From: Pseudoalteromonas ulvae UL12
Lineage (GTDB): Bacteria > Pseudomonadota > Gammaproteobacteria > Enterobacterales > Alteromonadaceae
Assembly: GCF_014925405.1 (NCBI RefSeq)
Contig: NZ_AQHJ01000020.1
Location: 1 to 64,000, forward strand
DNA: 64,000 bases
Reading direction: 5' to 3'
How positions within the stretch are numbered: the stretch's first letter is position 1; every line of letters starts with the position of its first letter. Shown in pieces: positions 27,551 through 36,551 of this stretch. The translations under genes were made by a program, and so were the position numbers. The notes under the pieces were generated by a model. It saw only the letters and a program-made list of their open reading frames with translations. It was not told the DNA's origin and did not search any database.

Positions 27551-28207
27551 TTATAAGATCGACTGTTTTTTATCTGGGCTTTCCATTGCGACAACCGAGG
27601 GGCAAACACCAACATCATTACTATACATTTTACCTTTTATTTGCCCCATTGTTTCGAATAGACTTTGCATATTGGCTTCTGTTATTTGAAGTGGCGAACT
27701 TGGTATGAGGCTATCAATGATCTCTCCAGTTATACCTAGAACCTCAACTATCATTGTCCCACTTATTTCACCAGAACTAGCCATTCCTCCCAAATTAAAA
27801 ACCCCTGCTAGATCTAGTTCTTTTGATTTAACTGAGTACTCAATCCGCACACGATAACCAACCCCCTTAACAGCGTCTTTGTCGTTAATGCTTATTTTGT
27901 CGTACTTTAAATAATCAAAAATCTGGAGGATTATATCGCCTTTCTTAACCTTTGCGCCTGCCCCCATAAAAGACAACTCTCCAGAGCCACTATCTTTTTT
28001 ATAGATGTATGAAAAGACCCTTGTATGGGGAATTTTTAAAAGGGCATCCTTTTTGGCTTCGCTCTCTGTGAAGCACTGAGTACTTTCACGCTTTTCATTA
28101 TCTTTAAGAAAACTCTCTGCAGTGGGGGAAATTGGTTGAATTTCAGCGCATGTATAGATTGGATAAAACATGGCCGCACACAAGATGGCTATCTTTTTCA
28201 TTTTCAC
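27551..28207 (-). CDS. Exported unknown protein, 218 residues
   Basis: Begins MKMKKIAILCAAMFYPIYTCAEIQ, a Sec signal peptide with likely cleavage after the TCA segment; a Cys is present but without a clear lipobox. The mature part has a glycine-rich beta-type middle and two Cys that could form a disulfide. AAGGA precedes the start. Function unknown. It lies near a lipoprotein gene on the same strand. Confidence 0.6.
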   Translation of the reverse strand: MKMKKIAILCAAMFYPIYTCAEIQPISPTAESFLKDNEKRESTQCFTESEAKKDALLKIPHTRVFSYIYKKDSGSGELSFMGAGAKVKKGDIILQIFDYLKYDKISINDKDAVKGVGYRVRIEYSVKSKELDLAGVFNLGGMASSGEISGTMIVEVLGITGEIIDSLIPSSPLQITEANMQSLFETMGQIKGKMYSNDVGVCPSVVAMESPDKKQSIL

Positions 28208-28286
28208 ATCCTTGATTCTTATGGTGGCTACAATCGCTATTTAACGCCACAGGTTTAAAGTTTAAGCTGCTTTTATCAATTAAAAA

Positions 28287-28739
28287 TTAAATTTTCCCAA
28301 TACATTCCTTATTTTTAAATGGTTCTTTTTTAGAGATTGATACCTTTAGAGCTGTGATACATTCAGGCGTAAAATTTTGTAAATATATTTTCAGCATTGA
28401 GTATTTACAAGATATGTCGCTATCTGCGCTATTACAAAGTAAATAATTATTCATCAATTTATCGTCAAAATAGGAACTTATATATACGCTTTCTGTTATG
28501 CCTGGTTCGTTGCGTTTCTCATTCATCTGGTTTAGCAATTCCGAAACTTCATTATTGTTTAAATTATCAATAACAGGATCTGAAATTATCCCAGATTCGA
28601 GTGCCTGAACATCTTCCCAAATATCATAATTAGAATTTAAACCATGCTGTGCTTTACCGGAGCAAGCAAATAAAAATGAAGTTACTATAAACAAAAACAC
28701 CTTAGTGGTTAATTCGCTTCCATATAATGTACCAGCCAT
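28287..28739 (-). CDS. Putative lipoprotein
   Basis: 150 residues from the ATG at 28739 (AAGGGTG about 5 nt upstream; an earlier in-frame start at 28766 lacks one). The N-terminus TTKVFLFIVTSFLFACSGKA is a lipoprotein signal with lipobox LFAC, so the mature protein should be lipid-anchored at its Cys. Four further Cys lie in the C-terminal half (NYLLCNSADSDISC, TPECITAL, NKECIGK). Function unknown. Confidence 0.65.
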   Translation of the reverse strand: MAGTLYGSELTTKVFLFIVTSFLFACSGKAQHGLNSNYDIWEDVQALESGIISDPVIDNLNNNEVSELLNQMNEKRNEPGITESVYISSYFDDKLMNNYLLCNSADSDISCKYSMLKIYLQNFTPECITALKVSISKKEPFKNKECIGKI

Positions 28740-28992
28740 GATTTCACCCTTTGTTTGTACCTTCAACTTGTACGATTTTCACTCAGATTTATGAATTTTT
28801 CCATTAAAATCGTTTAAATCATCTCAGCCATTTAACTGCAATGTTATAAAAAGTAGATAAGTTAATTTAACTAAGATTAAAATATGGCACCTAATTCCAG
28901 ACTTTCGGTGTATTATTAGCCTATTAAGCTGGTGGACAAATTCTAAATGTTCGCAGTGAATAAAATCACACCCACTAAATAAGGAGCTAACA

Positions 28993-29463
28993 TTGTTGTT
29001 ACCTAGAAAAGCTCATCGTTACGCAAAACGCATTTGGGATGAGTTAGGGAATCTCCTTCAGAACCAAGAAATAAAAATTTTACATATTTTTTCTGCTTTA
29101 GCCTGCTTCAAACTTAACACAGATACTAGAATCACAAATTGGGACTTAGCCGCAAGAATAATGACCATTAACGCAGATGTTGGCAGTTGGGGCTTTTCAA
29201 CACACCTAAGAAGAAACACCGATAAGTACACTAATTTAATTAGGTACATAGATTTCTCATTAGGGAACCTAGGCTATCTATCTGGAGCTAGGAATGACAC
29301 TTCTGCAGATGAGGTAAGTCATTATGACCCGATTGTAAAAGAGCTCATCTCATTAATGGTCGAAGCTTTGAAAGATATTCCTTGTGAAATAGAGGCAGAT
29401 GTAAACGAAATCGCCTTAAATATGAAATTACAATTGAAAGAACTAGGGAAAACTGATATCTAG
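28993..29463 (+). CDS. Unknown protein, 156 residues
   Basis: TTG start at 28993 with AAGGAG 6 nt upstream, which makes this start convincing. Helical soluble protein (MLLPRKAHRYAKRIWDELGN), no motif known to me. The next gene begins 37 bp later on the same strand and may form a pair with it. Confidence 0.6.
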   Translation: MLLPRKAHRYAKRIWDELGNLLQNQEIKILHIFSALACFKLNTDTRITNWDLAARIMTINADVGSWGFSTHLRRNTDKYTNLIRYIDFSLGNLGYLSGARNDTSADEVSHYDPIVKELISLMVEALKDIPCEIEADVNEIALNMKLQLKELGKTDI

Positions 29464-29500
29464 TACAACTATTATCTGGTCTGGTGATAATCAGATCGAA

Positions 29501-29977
29501 GTGTCGAGCTTTATAGGTCATGAAGACTTCTGGCATAAAAATGGTGATTTACTAATAAAGCAAGGGGACTCCGAAATAGTGCTAAAAAAAGGAGACACTC
29601 TTGTTAAAGAAAATGGCAAAATCTATCTGCCATTATCCAAGACCTTTCATCAGGGCGAGGCATGTTCATACGAGGAAGAGCTTTCAAAAGCGCTTAAAAT
29701 AATCAAACAACGAATAAATGAAAGACTGTATTCTCCTTCTGGAGACAAAACAGAAGCATTGAATGCTATTTCTTTTTTAGAGTTTTGGGCAATGCCACTT
29801 CAAAACTCAGCAGAAGCTTTAGGTTTCGATGATTATCTTGGTGCTTTTATTAGAACATCATTTGATACAGAGCAATGTGAAAAATCATGGAAAATTGGTT
29901 TTTTAAAAGCTCATAAGGTCGATAGTGAAAGACATGAAATCAGCATTAAACATGCTAAAAAGTTGTTAGCCGAATAG
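29501..29977 (+). CDS. Unknown protein, 158 residues, start uncertain
   Basis: A GTG at 29501 is the first standard start, but the frame is open upstream to just after a TAG, so a CTG inside the preceding gene (giving ISSTTIIWSGDNQIEV before it) is possible. The N-terminal third is beta-like (DLLIKQGDSEIVLKKGDT), the rest helical. No family recognised. Likely cotranscribed with the gene at 28993. Confidence 0.55.
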   Translation: MSSFIGHEDFWHKNGDLLIKQGDSEIVLKKGDTLVKENGKIYLPLSKTFHQGEACSYEEELSKALKIIKQRINERLYSPSGDKTEALNAISFLEFWAMPLQNSAEALGFDDYLGAFIRTSFDTEQCEKSWKIGFLKAHKVDSERHEISIKHAKKLLAE

Positions 29978-30013
29978 CAGGGAAAATAAAGTTTCTGACC
30001 ATGGAGTAAATAA

Positions 30014-30808
30014 ATGAATAATCTTAAGATACTTTTCTCATTATGCATTTTCGCTGCGCAGCCTGCTCTAGCTGAACACCCCACAAGTTTTAGCGGCGCT
30101 AAAAAAATGGCGGAAAAGCAAATTTACTTCGATCATTTTAAAACATTTTATTGCGGCTGCGATTTTGAATTTGATGATGTAAACGATAGGGATGGTGATG
30201 GCAACAAACATGAAACAATGGTAAATCCAGTTCAATGCGGATATAAGCCAAGAAAAGCCGTCACGCGCTCAGGTAAAGCAAACGCACGTATCGATCGGAT
30301 AGAATGGGAACACGTAGTTCCTGCATACAAGCTAGGGGGCCACCTTGAACAGTGGATGGATCCTGAAAAATTCCATGACTGTAAAAGTACAAATGGGAAA
30401 GCACTTAGTGGCAGGAGCTGTGCTTATGCCCTCTCAGCAAATTTCAAAAAAGCCCATGATGATTTACACAACCTTCAACCGGCTATCGGGGAACTCAACG
30501 CTGATAGAAGTAACTATAAGTTTACAATAATCGATGGTGAAAATCGTGAATATGGTAATTGCGACTTCGAAGTTGACTTCGAACAAGACACCGTCGAACC
30601 GCCAGAAGTTGTTATGGGCAATATAGCCAGAACATACCTTTATATGAATAAGCAATATCAAATACCGATGAATCGGTTAGAGATCGATATGATGATTCAA
30701 TGGAATGAACTTGATCCTGTTGATGAATGGGAATGCAAAAGAAATAAACGTGTTAAAGAAGTTCAAGGAAATGACAATCCCTTTGTTACGGTACAGTGCA
30801 TAAAATAG
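30014..30808 (+). CDS. Endonuclease I family nuclease, periplasmic or secreted
   Basis: 264 residues: Sec signal peptide (cut after ALA near 21), then the EndA/Vvn/Dns fold with FYCGCDF, the catalytic IEWEHVVPAYKLG (Glu-His near 98-99) and HNLQPAIGELNADRSNYKF, the metal-binding Asn region. Eight or more Cys allow the disulfides typical of the family. These enzymes cut DNA and RNA non-specifically outside the cytoplasm, for nutrient use or to block incoming DNA. GGAG lies 8 nt before the ATG. Confidence 0.92.
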   Translation: MNNLKILFSLCIFAAQPALAEHPTSFSGAKKMAEKQIYFDHFKTFYCGCDFEFDDVNDRDGDGNKHETMVNPVQCGYKPRKAVTRSGKANARIDRIEWEHVVPAYKLGGHLEQWMDPEKFHDCKSTNGKALSGRSCAYALSANFKKAHDDLHNLQPAIGELNADRSNYKFTIIDGENREYGNCDFEVDFEQDTVEPPEVVMGNIARTYLYMNKQYQIPMNRLEIDMMIQWNELDPVDEWECKRNKRVKEVQGNDNPFVTVQCIK

Positions 30809-30932
30809 TGGGCAAAAAAGCGAACACCCTCTTGTTGTAGGCTTCAAGAAGATTGATCGCGCATCACATATCTGATCCCGCACATTCAGACTCAGCCTCC
30901 AATGCAAGAAACATGACCTGCTCGAGAAGTTC

Positions 30933-31517
30933 TTAATTTTTTAACTTTTTTTTATACTCCCGTATTTGCTCCCGATAAGTTTCTTTCACAATATATATGT
31001 TCTTGTTTTTTGGAAGGGAGTAAGCAGCGTATACATCTTTTCCACCAGCAATGTCGTCGGTACATATTGTATTTAATTTAGTATACTTTTCTTCTTCACT
31101 AAACACTTCATTCGGATGACTTTGACAAGATTCACTCCAGTATTTGGCTATTCCTTGTAAGTTTTTCGCATAGTTATTTTCATGGAAGTTATCCAGAAGT
31201 ACATTCTTTGCCCACTCTTTTTCAAAATAGAATTTGAGATGTAATTTGTCCGTATCATTCATGAGCCATTTTTTGGTTTGTACTTCGATTGAAATCAATT
31301 TTGACCAGTCCGGCGTAATATTTATAAACCCATTTTCTACGTTCCCATTGAATACTTGTAGTCCCGCATTAGAGTTCAGTATATTTTTTAGGTATTCTCC
31401 AAAATTGTCGACCATACTAAGCGGGTTTGCATTTACAACAAAAATCAAGTCATTTGACCAACGGTGACACCAGGTCCCGTTCACGTTTGTACTTTCTATT
31501 TCCATTTGTTCACACAT
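30933..31517 (-). CDS. Unknown protein, 194 residues
   Basis: AAAGGA is 7 nt upstream of the ATG at 31517. Rich in Trp, Asn and Lys (NGTWCHRWSNDLIFVVNANP) with no known motif or export signal. It lies 72 bp downstream of the gene at 31590 on the same strand, so the two may form an operon; if the upstream product is a toxic enzyme, this one could be its immunity or partner protein. That is inference only. Confidence 0.55.
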   Translation of the reverse strand: MCEQMEIESTNVNGTWCHRWSNDLIFVVNANPLSMVDNFGEYLKNILNSNAGLQVFNGNVENGFINITPDWSKLISIEVQTKKWLMNDTDKLHLKFYFEKEWAKNVLLDNFHENNYAKNLQGIAKYWSESCQSHPNEVFSEEEKYTKLNTICTDDIAGGKDVYAAYSLPKNKNIYIVKETYREQIREYKKKLKN

Positions 31518-31589
31518 ATTTCTATCCTTTTAATTTTTTCAGAGGTTGTTATAGGCTTTAAAATCACTGCCACCAACCTCTTACAGCAC

Positions 31590-32135
31590 CTAAAAATTAC
31601 ATGTTAAGATCATAGGAGTAATCTCCCCCCATAATTCGAATTGATTGTTTGCATTGACTTGATATGCAATTGGTCCTGGATTCCAATGCATTAATCTGCT
31701 TCCGTCACCATCTGGCATTCTTGGGGAAAAAAGCCTGTTTTGATTCCTAAAATAAATACTTGCATGGCCAACAATTCCTGTGATGATAATATCTGAATTA
31801 TTTAACTCTGCATTCACTTGATTAGCAAAGTTTTGTCTTTCAAGCGGAGTGTTTAAATCAGGAACTTGAATGTGTCTAAACCCTTCTGGAGCTTCTTCAA
31901 AGTCTTGAGCAAGAAAATTTGCAATTTCATCCCTGTCAGGTGCTGGTGCTTGGTTCAAATTCTGAAGCGGACCATAATTCCCCCTATTATCGTTCCATCG
32001 ATTTTGTATTATTTGGTTTTGATCATAAATAAGTAAGTCCAAACAAACAGCTAAACACGACTGGTTATATAATTGAACGAAGTTATCCAATGCCTCATCA
32101 TTATTAAGTGCATTAAGTTGAGCTATAGTAATCAT
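31590..32135 (-). CDS. Unknown protein with papain-like Cys and His elements
   Basis: 181 residues, GAGGA 5 nt before the ATG. An N-terminal NQSCLAVCLDLLIYDQN and a later IIITGIVGHASIYFRNQNRLFSP give a Cys at a helix start and a GHA-His followed by a strand, the arrangement of papain-fold peptidases and related toxins. No signal peptide. The protein is Asn/Gln-rich. Identification is weak; it may be an effector-type cysteine hydrolase with the next gene as partner. Confidence 0.5.
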   Translation of the reverse strand: MITIAQLNALNNDEALDNFVQLYNQSCLAVCLDLLIYDQNQIIQNRWNDNRGNYGPLQNLNQAPAPDRDEIANFLAQDFEEAPEGFRHIQVPDLNTPLERQNFANQVNAELNNSDIIITGIVGHASIYFRNQNRLFSPRMPDGDGSRLMHWNPGPIAYQVNANNQFELWGEITPMILTCNF

Positions 32136-32599
32136 AATTTCCTCTTTTAAATTGTTGTTATAGGCTCACTTTATTGCCTATAACATAGTGCTAAAAGACA
32201 ATGGTCTTTATCCACACTATCACTTTATCGTTTTGTGGTCTTTTATCACCCATATTAGGTGTTAAAGAGCCACTCAGTTAAAAACAAGACATCGACAAGA
32301 TTATGTTTGATATTTACATCGGTTCTAGGATCTTCAATCCACTCTAAATGCGTGATGATGCTCATTGTAACGACCTAAAAAATTGCGATGCGCAATCAGA
32401 TAATAAAACCCCAGTACTCGTCAATTTAAAGTCCGATCCCGCCCTGACTCAGTTACAAGTTAGTGTTCGTTCATTAATAAAAACCCAGGCAGCAACACAG
32501 ATAAGGTAAATGTATTAGAGTGGTTAAAAAAAGATATTACACATCATTACACAAACTATTCGAAGCAATCAGGATCCGCTCAATTGGTAAGCGTCGAGC
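32136..32599. other. Non-coding stretch between unknown gene and Tn3 remnant
   Basis: About 460 bp without a convincing gene. A 47-codon open frame (about 32370-32507, plus strand, DNKTPVLVNLKSDPALTQLQ) has no start and resembles nothing I know. It looks like a junction of rearranged fragments. Confidence 0.4.
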
Positions 32600-32955
32600 A
32601 ATACCCAATTCGAAAACCCAATACGGATTTACATGGGCGTGATCGGCCATATCAACATCATATCGTCCAAACCTCCTGATATGTTCTCTATATAGGATCT
32701 TAGGCAATTAAACAGTTCTTTGGTAATAACAATGCCCTCAGATGCCATTTCGTTTAAGACGCCAGTTAGATCGGATACGTTATGCAACATTATTGAATCA
32801 GCGATCAATTTTGAATATTTGGTCTGTTTTGCTTGCTCGACCGGATCAACGCTTTTGATTGTTTCACCCCCAAAAGAGATCCAATCCTGAAAATCGTCAT
32901 AGGATCCTACTTTTGTTGTTCCGGCTCGAATTTGTTGTTTAGCCGTTTTATTCAT
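32600..32955 (-). pseudogene. Tn3-family transposase, C-terminal remnant
   Basis: The minus-strand frame reads IRAGTTKVGSYDDFQDWISF, then KYSKLIADSIMLHNVSDLTG and EGIVITKELFNCL, the C-terminal block of Tn3-family transposases. The frame then shifts: the neighbouring frame continues RRFGRYDVDMADHAHVNPYW, which matches the family's RRFGxYxxDM. Only the last fifth of the gene is left and it is frameshifted. Confidence 0.8.
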
Positions 32956-33203
32956 AATGTTTCCTCGCGTATAAGTGATGAGGAAAATTATGCGCAACTG
33001 TTTGAAGGGATATAAGTACGTCAATTTATTAGGCAGTTACGATGGAGTGGCAGATAGTCAACCTTCTGTTATTTAACTGGAACACACCTATCAGGATGGA
33101 GATGCCGTAAAGAACACCCCTTACAAGATTGAACTGAGCTTTTGCACCACACATTTTTATGCTCTCCCGGACGGTTACGCTGTTTGTAATATTGTGTAAT
33201 ACC

Positions 33204-33229
33204 AATTTTTATTACATGTAATAAAAATT
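33204..33229. promoter_or_regulatory. Perfect 26-bp palindrome upstream of the toxin operon
   Basis: Half-site AATTTTTATTACA followed directly by its exact complement. It lies about 95-120 bp before the first toxin gene start. A dimeric regulator, possibly the LuxR-type protein encoded at 38353, could bind here. Confidence 0.6.
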
Positions 33230-33325
33230 ATTCTTGGATATAAGTTTTGGCGTTGAAATATAACACCACTAAAAAACTATTAAATTACTAGAGTGATTCA
33301 ATGGGTTAAAAAAGGAAAAATAGTT

Positions 33326-35065
33326 ATGAATCAAGTCGCATTAAGTACAGTAAAAACGAGCAATCCGGTAGCTCCTCTTTCAGTATATAATCAAGAATTA
33401 TTTTCTGAAATATCCCTAGACCCTTCTGGGCACACATTAAAATCTGTTATCAATAATAACAGCAACCTAAAACAAGCCCTCACAATTCGAGAAACCGGTT
33501 TTATTTCTATTGATGTAAATAAAACAATGATAAACCTGATCCAGGTGAGCGATTTACTTAGGATGGCCTATGCTGGTTCAAGAGGTCTGCCATGTTCAAC
33601 GCCGATCCTGGGTATGCAGAGTGACTATCAAGACTTAGTAAAAATGAGCATGGTAACGACAGGGGCATTTTTTAGAGCCAGTTTAAATGCCGTCGAGTTT
33701 CATAACACGGCTGTCATGATGCTGGATGAAGCCATGAAACCAGAGAATGAAGATTCTAAAAAAGACTTAATAGCAGGTGCAATGGAAATGCTTCAGGAGT
33801 GCAGGTCTGTCGCAACAGATATGGCTAAACATTGTGATAAGCTCATAACTAAGTGCGATGAATTGATCAAAGCTGCATCGAATTCACTTCAAACTGCTAA
33901 CAACGATTCAAATGCAACGCAAGCTGAAAAGAAAAAAATTATAGATAAAATCGCGGAAATGAAAGCAAAGCAGGCTGGTCTTCAGGCTGCACAGAACGAA
34001 TATAAGCTTGCGATTGAAAAATATGACAAAGAGCAAAAACGGCTCGATGACAAAGCTGAAAAAGCTATGTGGGTAGAGTTTGGTGCGACCATATTGTCTG
34101 GCTTAACTCAAGCTGCCGGAACCATCACTGCGGGACTTGTAGGCCAATCAGGAAAGACCGCGCCGCAACCAGTAACTCCCCAGAAAGACCCATCTGCCTC
34201 TGAGCAACCAGCGGCCGAAGTGACACCTGAAGAGGTTCTTAAAAACAAAGAAGAAAAAGCCAAAAATCAAGCTGATATTACCAAAAATGAGCAAGCGCTT
34301 AAAGATACTAAAAAGAAGCTAGATGATGTAAACAAAGAGATTGAATCAATTAAGGACAAAGATTCAGAAAAACTTAAAGTGGCAAAGGGGAAAAAGGAAT
34401 TTTTAGAGAAAGATATTACTAATAAGAATAAGGACTTAGAAAATCTTTACAACACCAAAAAAGCGATTGATGATGCCGCTAAGTCGTTTTCCAACTCTTT
34501 GAATAAAGTTGCAGAAAGAGCTGGAACTAAGTCGGACTCATTTTCAGCCCGTGCTGAAGAAGCGGGTGAAAGAGCATACAAATTCAGACAACTCAAAGCC
34601 GAAATGGCCGGTGAGCTTGAAAAAACAGTTGTAAACCTTGCGTCACTAAACATCAGTAATAATGATGTCGAAAAAACGCTGGCCTCTTTAGAAGTTGTGC
34701 TAGCGGTGCTTGGTAAAATTAAAACGTCATTCAGTAATACAAAAGTTTTTTGGGAAGGAGTTCAAGCGCACTGTAATGCGCTATCGACTGCAGGAAAGTC
34801 TATCGAAAAGCTAGTGATAACAATCAAAGTGCCCTCCATGCAACAGAAAATAATGAGCGACATAGAAAATACAACCATAGGCTGGATGTCTTTAGCGTAC
34901 ATAAACTATCGCGCATATAACGCGATGAAAGAGGCTGGGGCTAAAGTGGATGAAGCCATGAGTAATATCCCAGGCGCCGAAGAGTGTACAGAGATAGTCA
35001 ACAGGCTTTCGCAAAGTATTTTGTCTCAACTCAAGGCTGAACATGCCACGAACTCTGAAAAGTAG
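33326..35065 (+). CDS. Candidate alpha-helical pore-forming toxin subunit A
   Basis: 579 residues; ATG at 33326 with AAAGGA about 9 nt upstream (a GTG at 33293 is also in frame). Almost entirely helical with long coiled coils (about 150-245 and 300-400) flanking a glycine-rich hydrophobic stretch VEFGATILSGLTQAAGTITA (about 250-270), as in ClyA/XaxA/YaxA-type toxins, where such a segment inserts into membranes. The block SFSNTKVFWEGVQAHCNALS near 480 recurs in the next gene's product, so the two are paralogues. No signal peptide, as in that family. Large for XaxA (about 400 residues as I recall) because of a charged repeat-like insert. Family naming is an inference from architecture. Confidence 0.5.
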   Translation: MNQVALSTVKTSNPVAPLSVYNQELFSEISLDPSGHTLKSVINNNSNLKQALTIRETGFISIDVNKTMINLIQVSDLLRMAYAGSRGLPCSTPILGMQSDYQDLVKMSMVTTGAFFRASLNAVEFHNTAVMMLDEAMKPENEDSKKDLIAGAMEMLQECRSVATDMAKHCDKLITKCDELIKAASNSLQTANNDSNATQAEKKKIIDKIAEMKAKQAGLQAAQNEYKLAIEKYDKEQKRLDDKAEKAMWVEFGATILSGLTQAAGTITAGLVGQSGKTAPQPVTPQKDPSASEQPAAEVTPEEVLKNKEEKAKNQADITKNEQALKDTKKKLDDVNKEIESIKDKDSEKLKVAKGKKEFLEKDITNKNKDLENLYNTKKAIDDAAKSFSNSLNKVAERAGTKSDSFSARAEEAGERAYKFRQLKAEMAGELEKTVVNLASLNISNNDVEKTLASLEVVLAVLGKIKTSFSNTKVFWEGVQAHCNALSTAGKSIEKLVITIKVPSMQQKIMSDIENTTIGWMSLAYINYRAYNAMKEAGAKVDEAMSNIPGAEECTEIVNRLSQSILSQLKAEHATNSEK

Positions 35066-35221
35066 TTAAACGTACTTCTGTGGGGTAATAGATCAATAAA
35101 TCCAATGTTGGTTTAACAAGTTGTAGCGTCGTGGGCAAGGCAATTAGCTCAAAAAGCCCGGAAAAAGACCTCTGGTACCCCTCATTTCTTTTTCTCATGA
35201 TTAATAGGAGTAAACCACCCC

Positions 35222-36433
35222 ATGCAAAGCGATCTAGAACTCACAGCAACAACAGATATTGCTAAAACCACCAATATCAGCTTCTCTGATTTAACAAAAA
35301 TAGGAAGCGATTTAAGTGGCGAAACATTAAATCATTTTTTATCTAACAACCCAGAAATTAAAGAGCAGATTGAAAATATAGAAAATGCCACTCAACCTGT
35401 TAGTCTCTCTAAATATTGTTTGCCTTTAGATAAATGCGTCACTGAACTCAGTGACGTCAATGCCATTCCCGTCGTCATTGCAACTATATTTTCTGAAGTC
35501 GCAGATGTCGTTAAGCAGTCGATCAGTTTAATCTCGCGCACAGGGGAGGATGTTACGTTTTTTCGAGATGCTTCTTTAGAGTGTGTGACACATCATGCAA
35601 ATGCACTGAGGATAGTTCAGTCAGAAACCAATAAAATTACATTGCATCTAAATGAAGCAGATGTTGAATATATTTTGCAAAGAATAGACGAATGCAAATC
35701 GATAACCTCTCAATTTGCTAGTAAATACAAGCAATTGTCAAATGATGCACAAGCCTTAATTGATGCGGTGAGAGCTGCGTTAAATAAAGCGTCCAGCAAA
35801 CTTACTTACTCGACAGAACAAAGTCGAGAATTGAAACAAAACCTAGATAAGCTAGAGTCTGATATTAAAAAAATGGAAGAAAGTAACAGGCAGAATTGGC
35901 AAAATTTACGTGATATTAGAGCTAAAAAACCTGCAGATAGAAGGAACTTCTTTACCAGTATTTGGCCTGGACAAACAAGCGCAGACAGAGACTATAAGCG
36001 AGCTGTTGCGCAAAAAAAACGCCATATTGAAGAGATCACAGAAAAGATACGTTCAAAGGAGACCGATTTAGAAAAGCGAAGACAAGAAAAGAAAACACAG
36101 CAAACTAAGCTTGCTATTTCTAATAGTGTAATACACTTACTATCTGACACCTTGCTCATTACGGGGGTTCTTAAAACAGTCATATCTGATACGAATTTGT
36201 TCTGGGAAGATCTGAATGCTCAATTAGAGTTTCAAAGTAATCGTGTTCGCATGCAGGAAATCAAAATCTATACCAAAAATACAGCTATCATCCATGCCAG
36301 TGTAAGAGAAGGGGCTTTGTATTGGATAGCGATGAGCCATATTTATTTTAATTCAGAAGAAGTGGTAAAAAGTACACTCAACAAAGCCGTCGACTCACTG
36401 ATTGATGCAGCTAAAAAATTATGGCCCTTTTAA
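35222..36433 (+). CDS. Candidate alpha-helical pore-forming toxin subunit B
   Basis: 403 residues, GGAG 11 nt before the ATG. Helical with long coiled coils (about 160-240 and 255-300). SDTNLFWEDLNAQLEF (about 320-335) matches the FWEGVQA block of the preceding gene and REGALYWIAMSHIYF its C-terminal GWMSLAYINYRAY block. Between the coils it has FTSIWPGQTS rather than the long hydrophobic segment of subunit A, so the two subunits probably have different roles, as in XaxAB/YaxAB binary toxins. It follows subunit A by 156 bp. Confidence 0.5.
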   Translation: MQSDLELTATTDIAKTTNISFSDLTKIGSDLSGETLNHFLSNNPEIKEQIENIENATQPVSLSKYCLPLDKCVTELSDVNAIPVVIATIFSEVADVVKQSISLISRTGEDVTFFRDASLECVTHHANALRIVQSETNKITLHLNEADVEYILQRIDECKSITSQFASKYKQLSNDAQALIDAVRAALNKASSKLTYSTEQSRELKQNLDKLESDIKKMEESNRQNWQNLRDIRAKKPADRRNFFTSIWPGQTSADRDYKRAVAQKKRHIEEITEKIRSKETDLEKRRQEKKTQQTKLAISNSVIHLLSDTLLITGVLKTVISDTNLFWEDLNAQLEFQSNRVRMQEIKIYTKNTAIIHASVREGALYWIAMSHIYFNSEEVVKSTLNKAVDSLIDAAKKLWPF

Positions 36434-36551
36434 GCGCCCGTGAAGGTTCTGTCGCAACTTGTTCAACGTGATATGTTCTTCACAGACATTTGGCACTCTG
36501 CGCCCTCCGTTGCAAATAAGATCCACTCAGGAATAATATAAGGAATAATAA

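Noticed and set aside
27435..27689. Plus-strand 84-codon frame
   Set aside because: It overlaps the antisense exported-protein gene and the terminator hairpin, with no ribosome site or protein-like composition.
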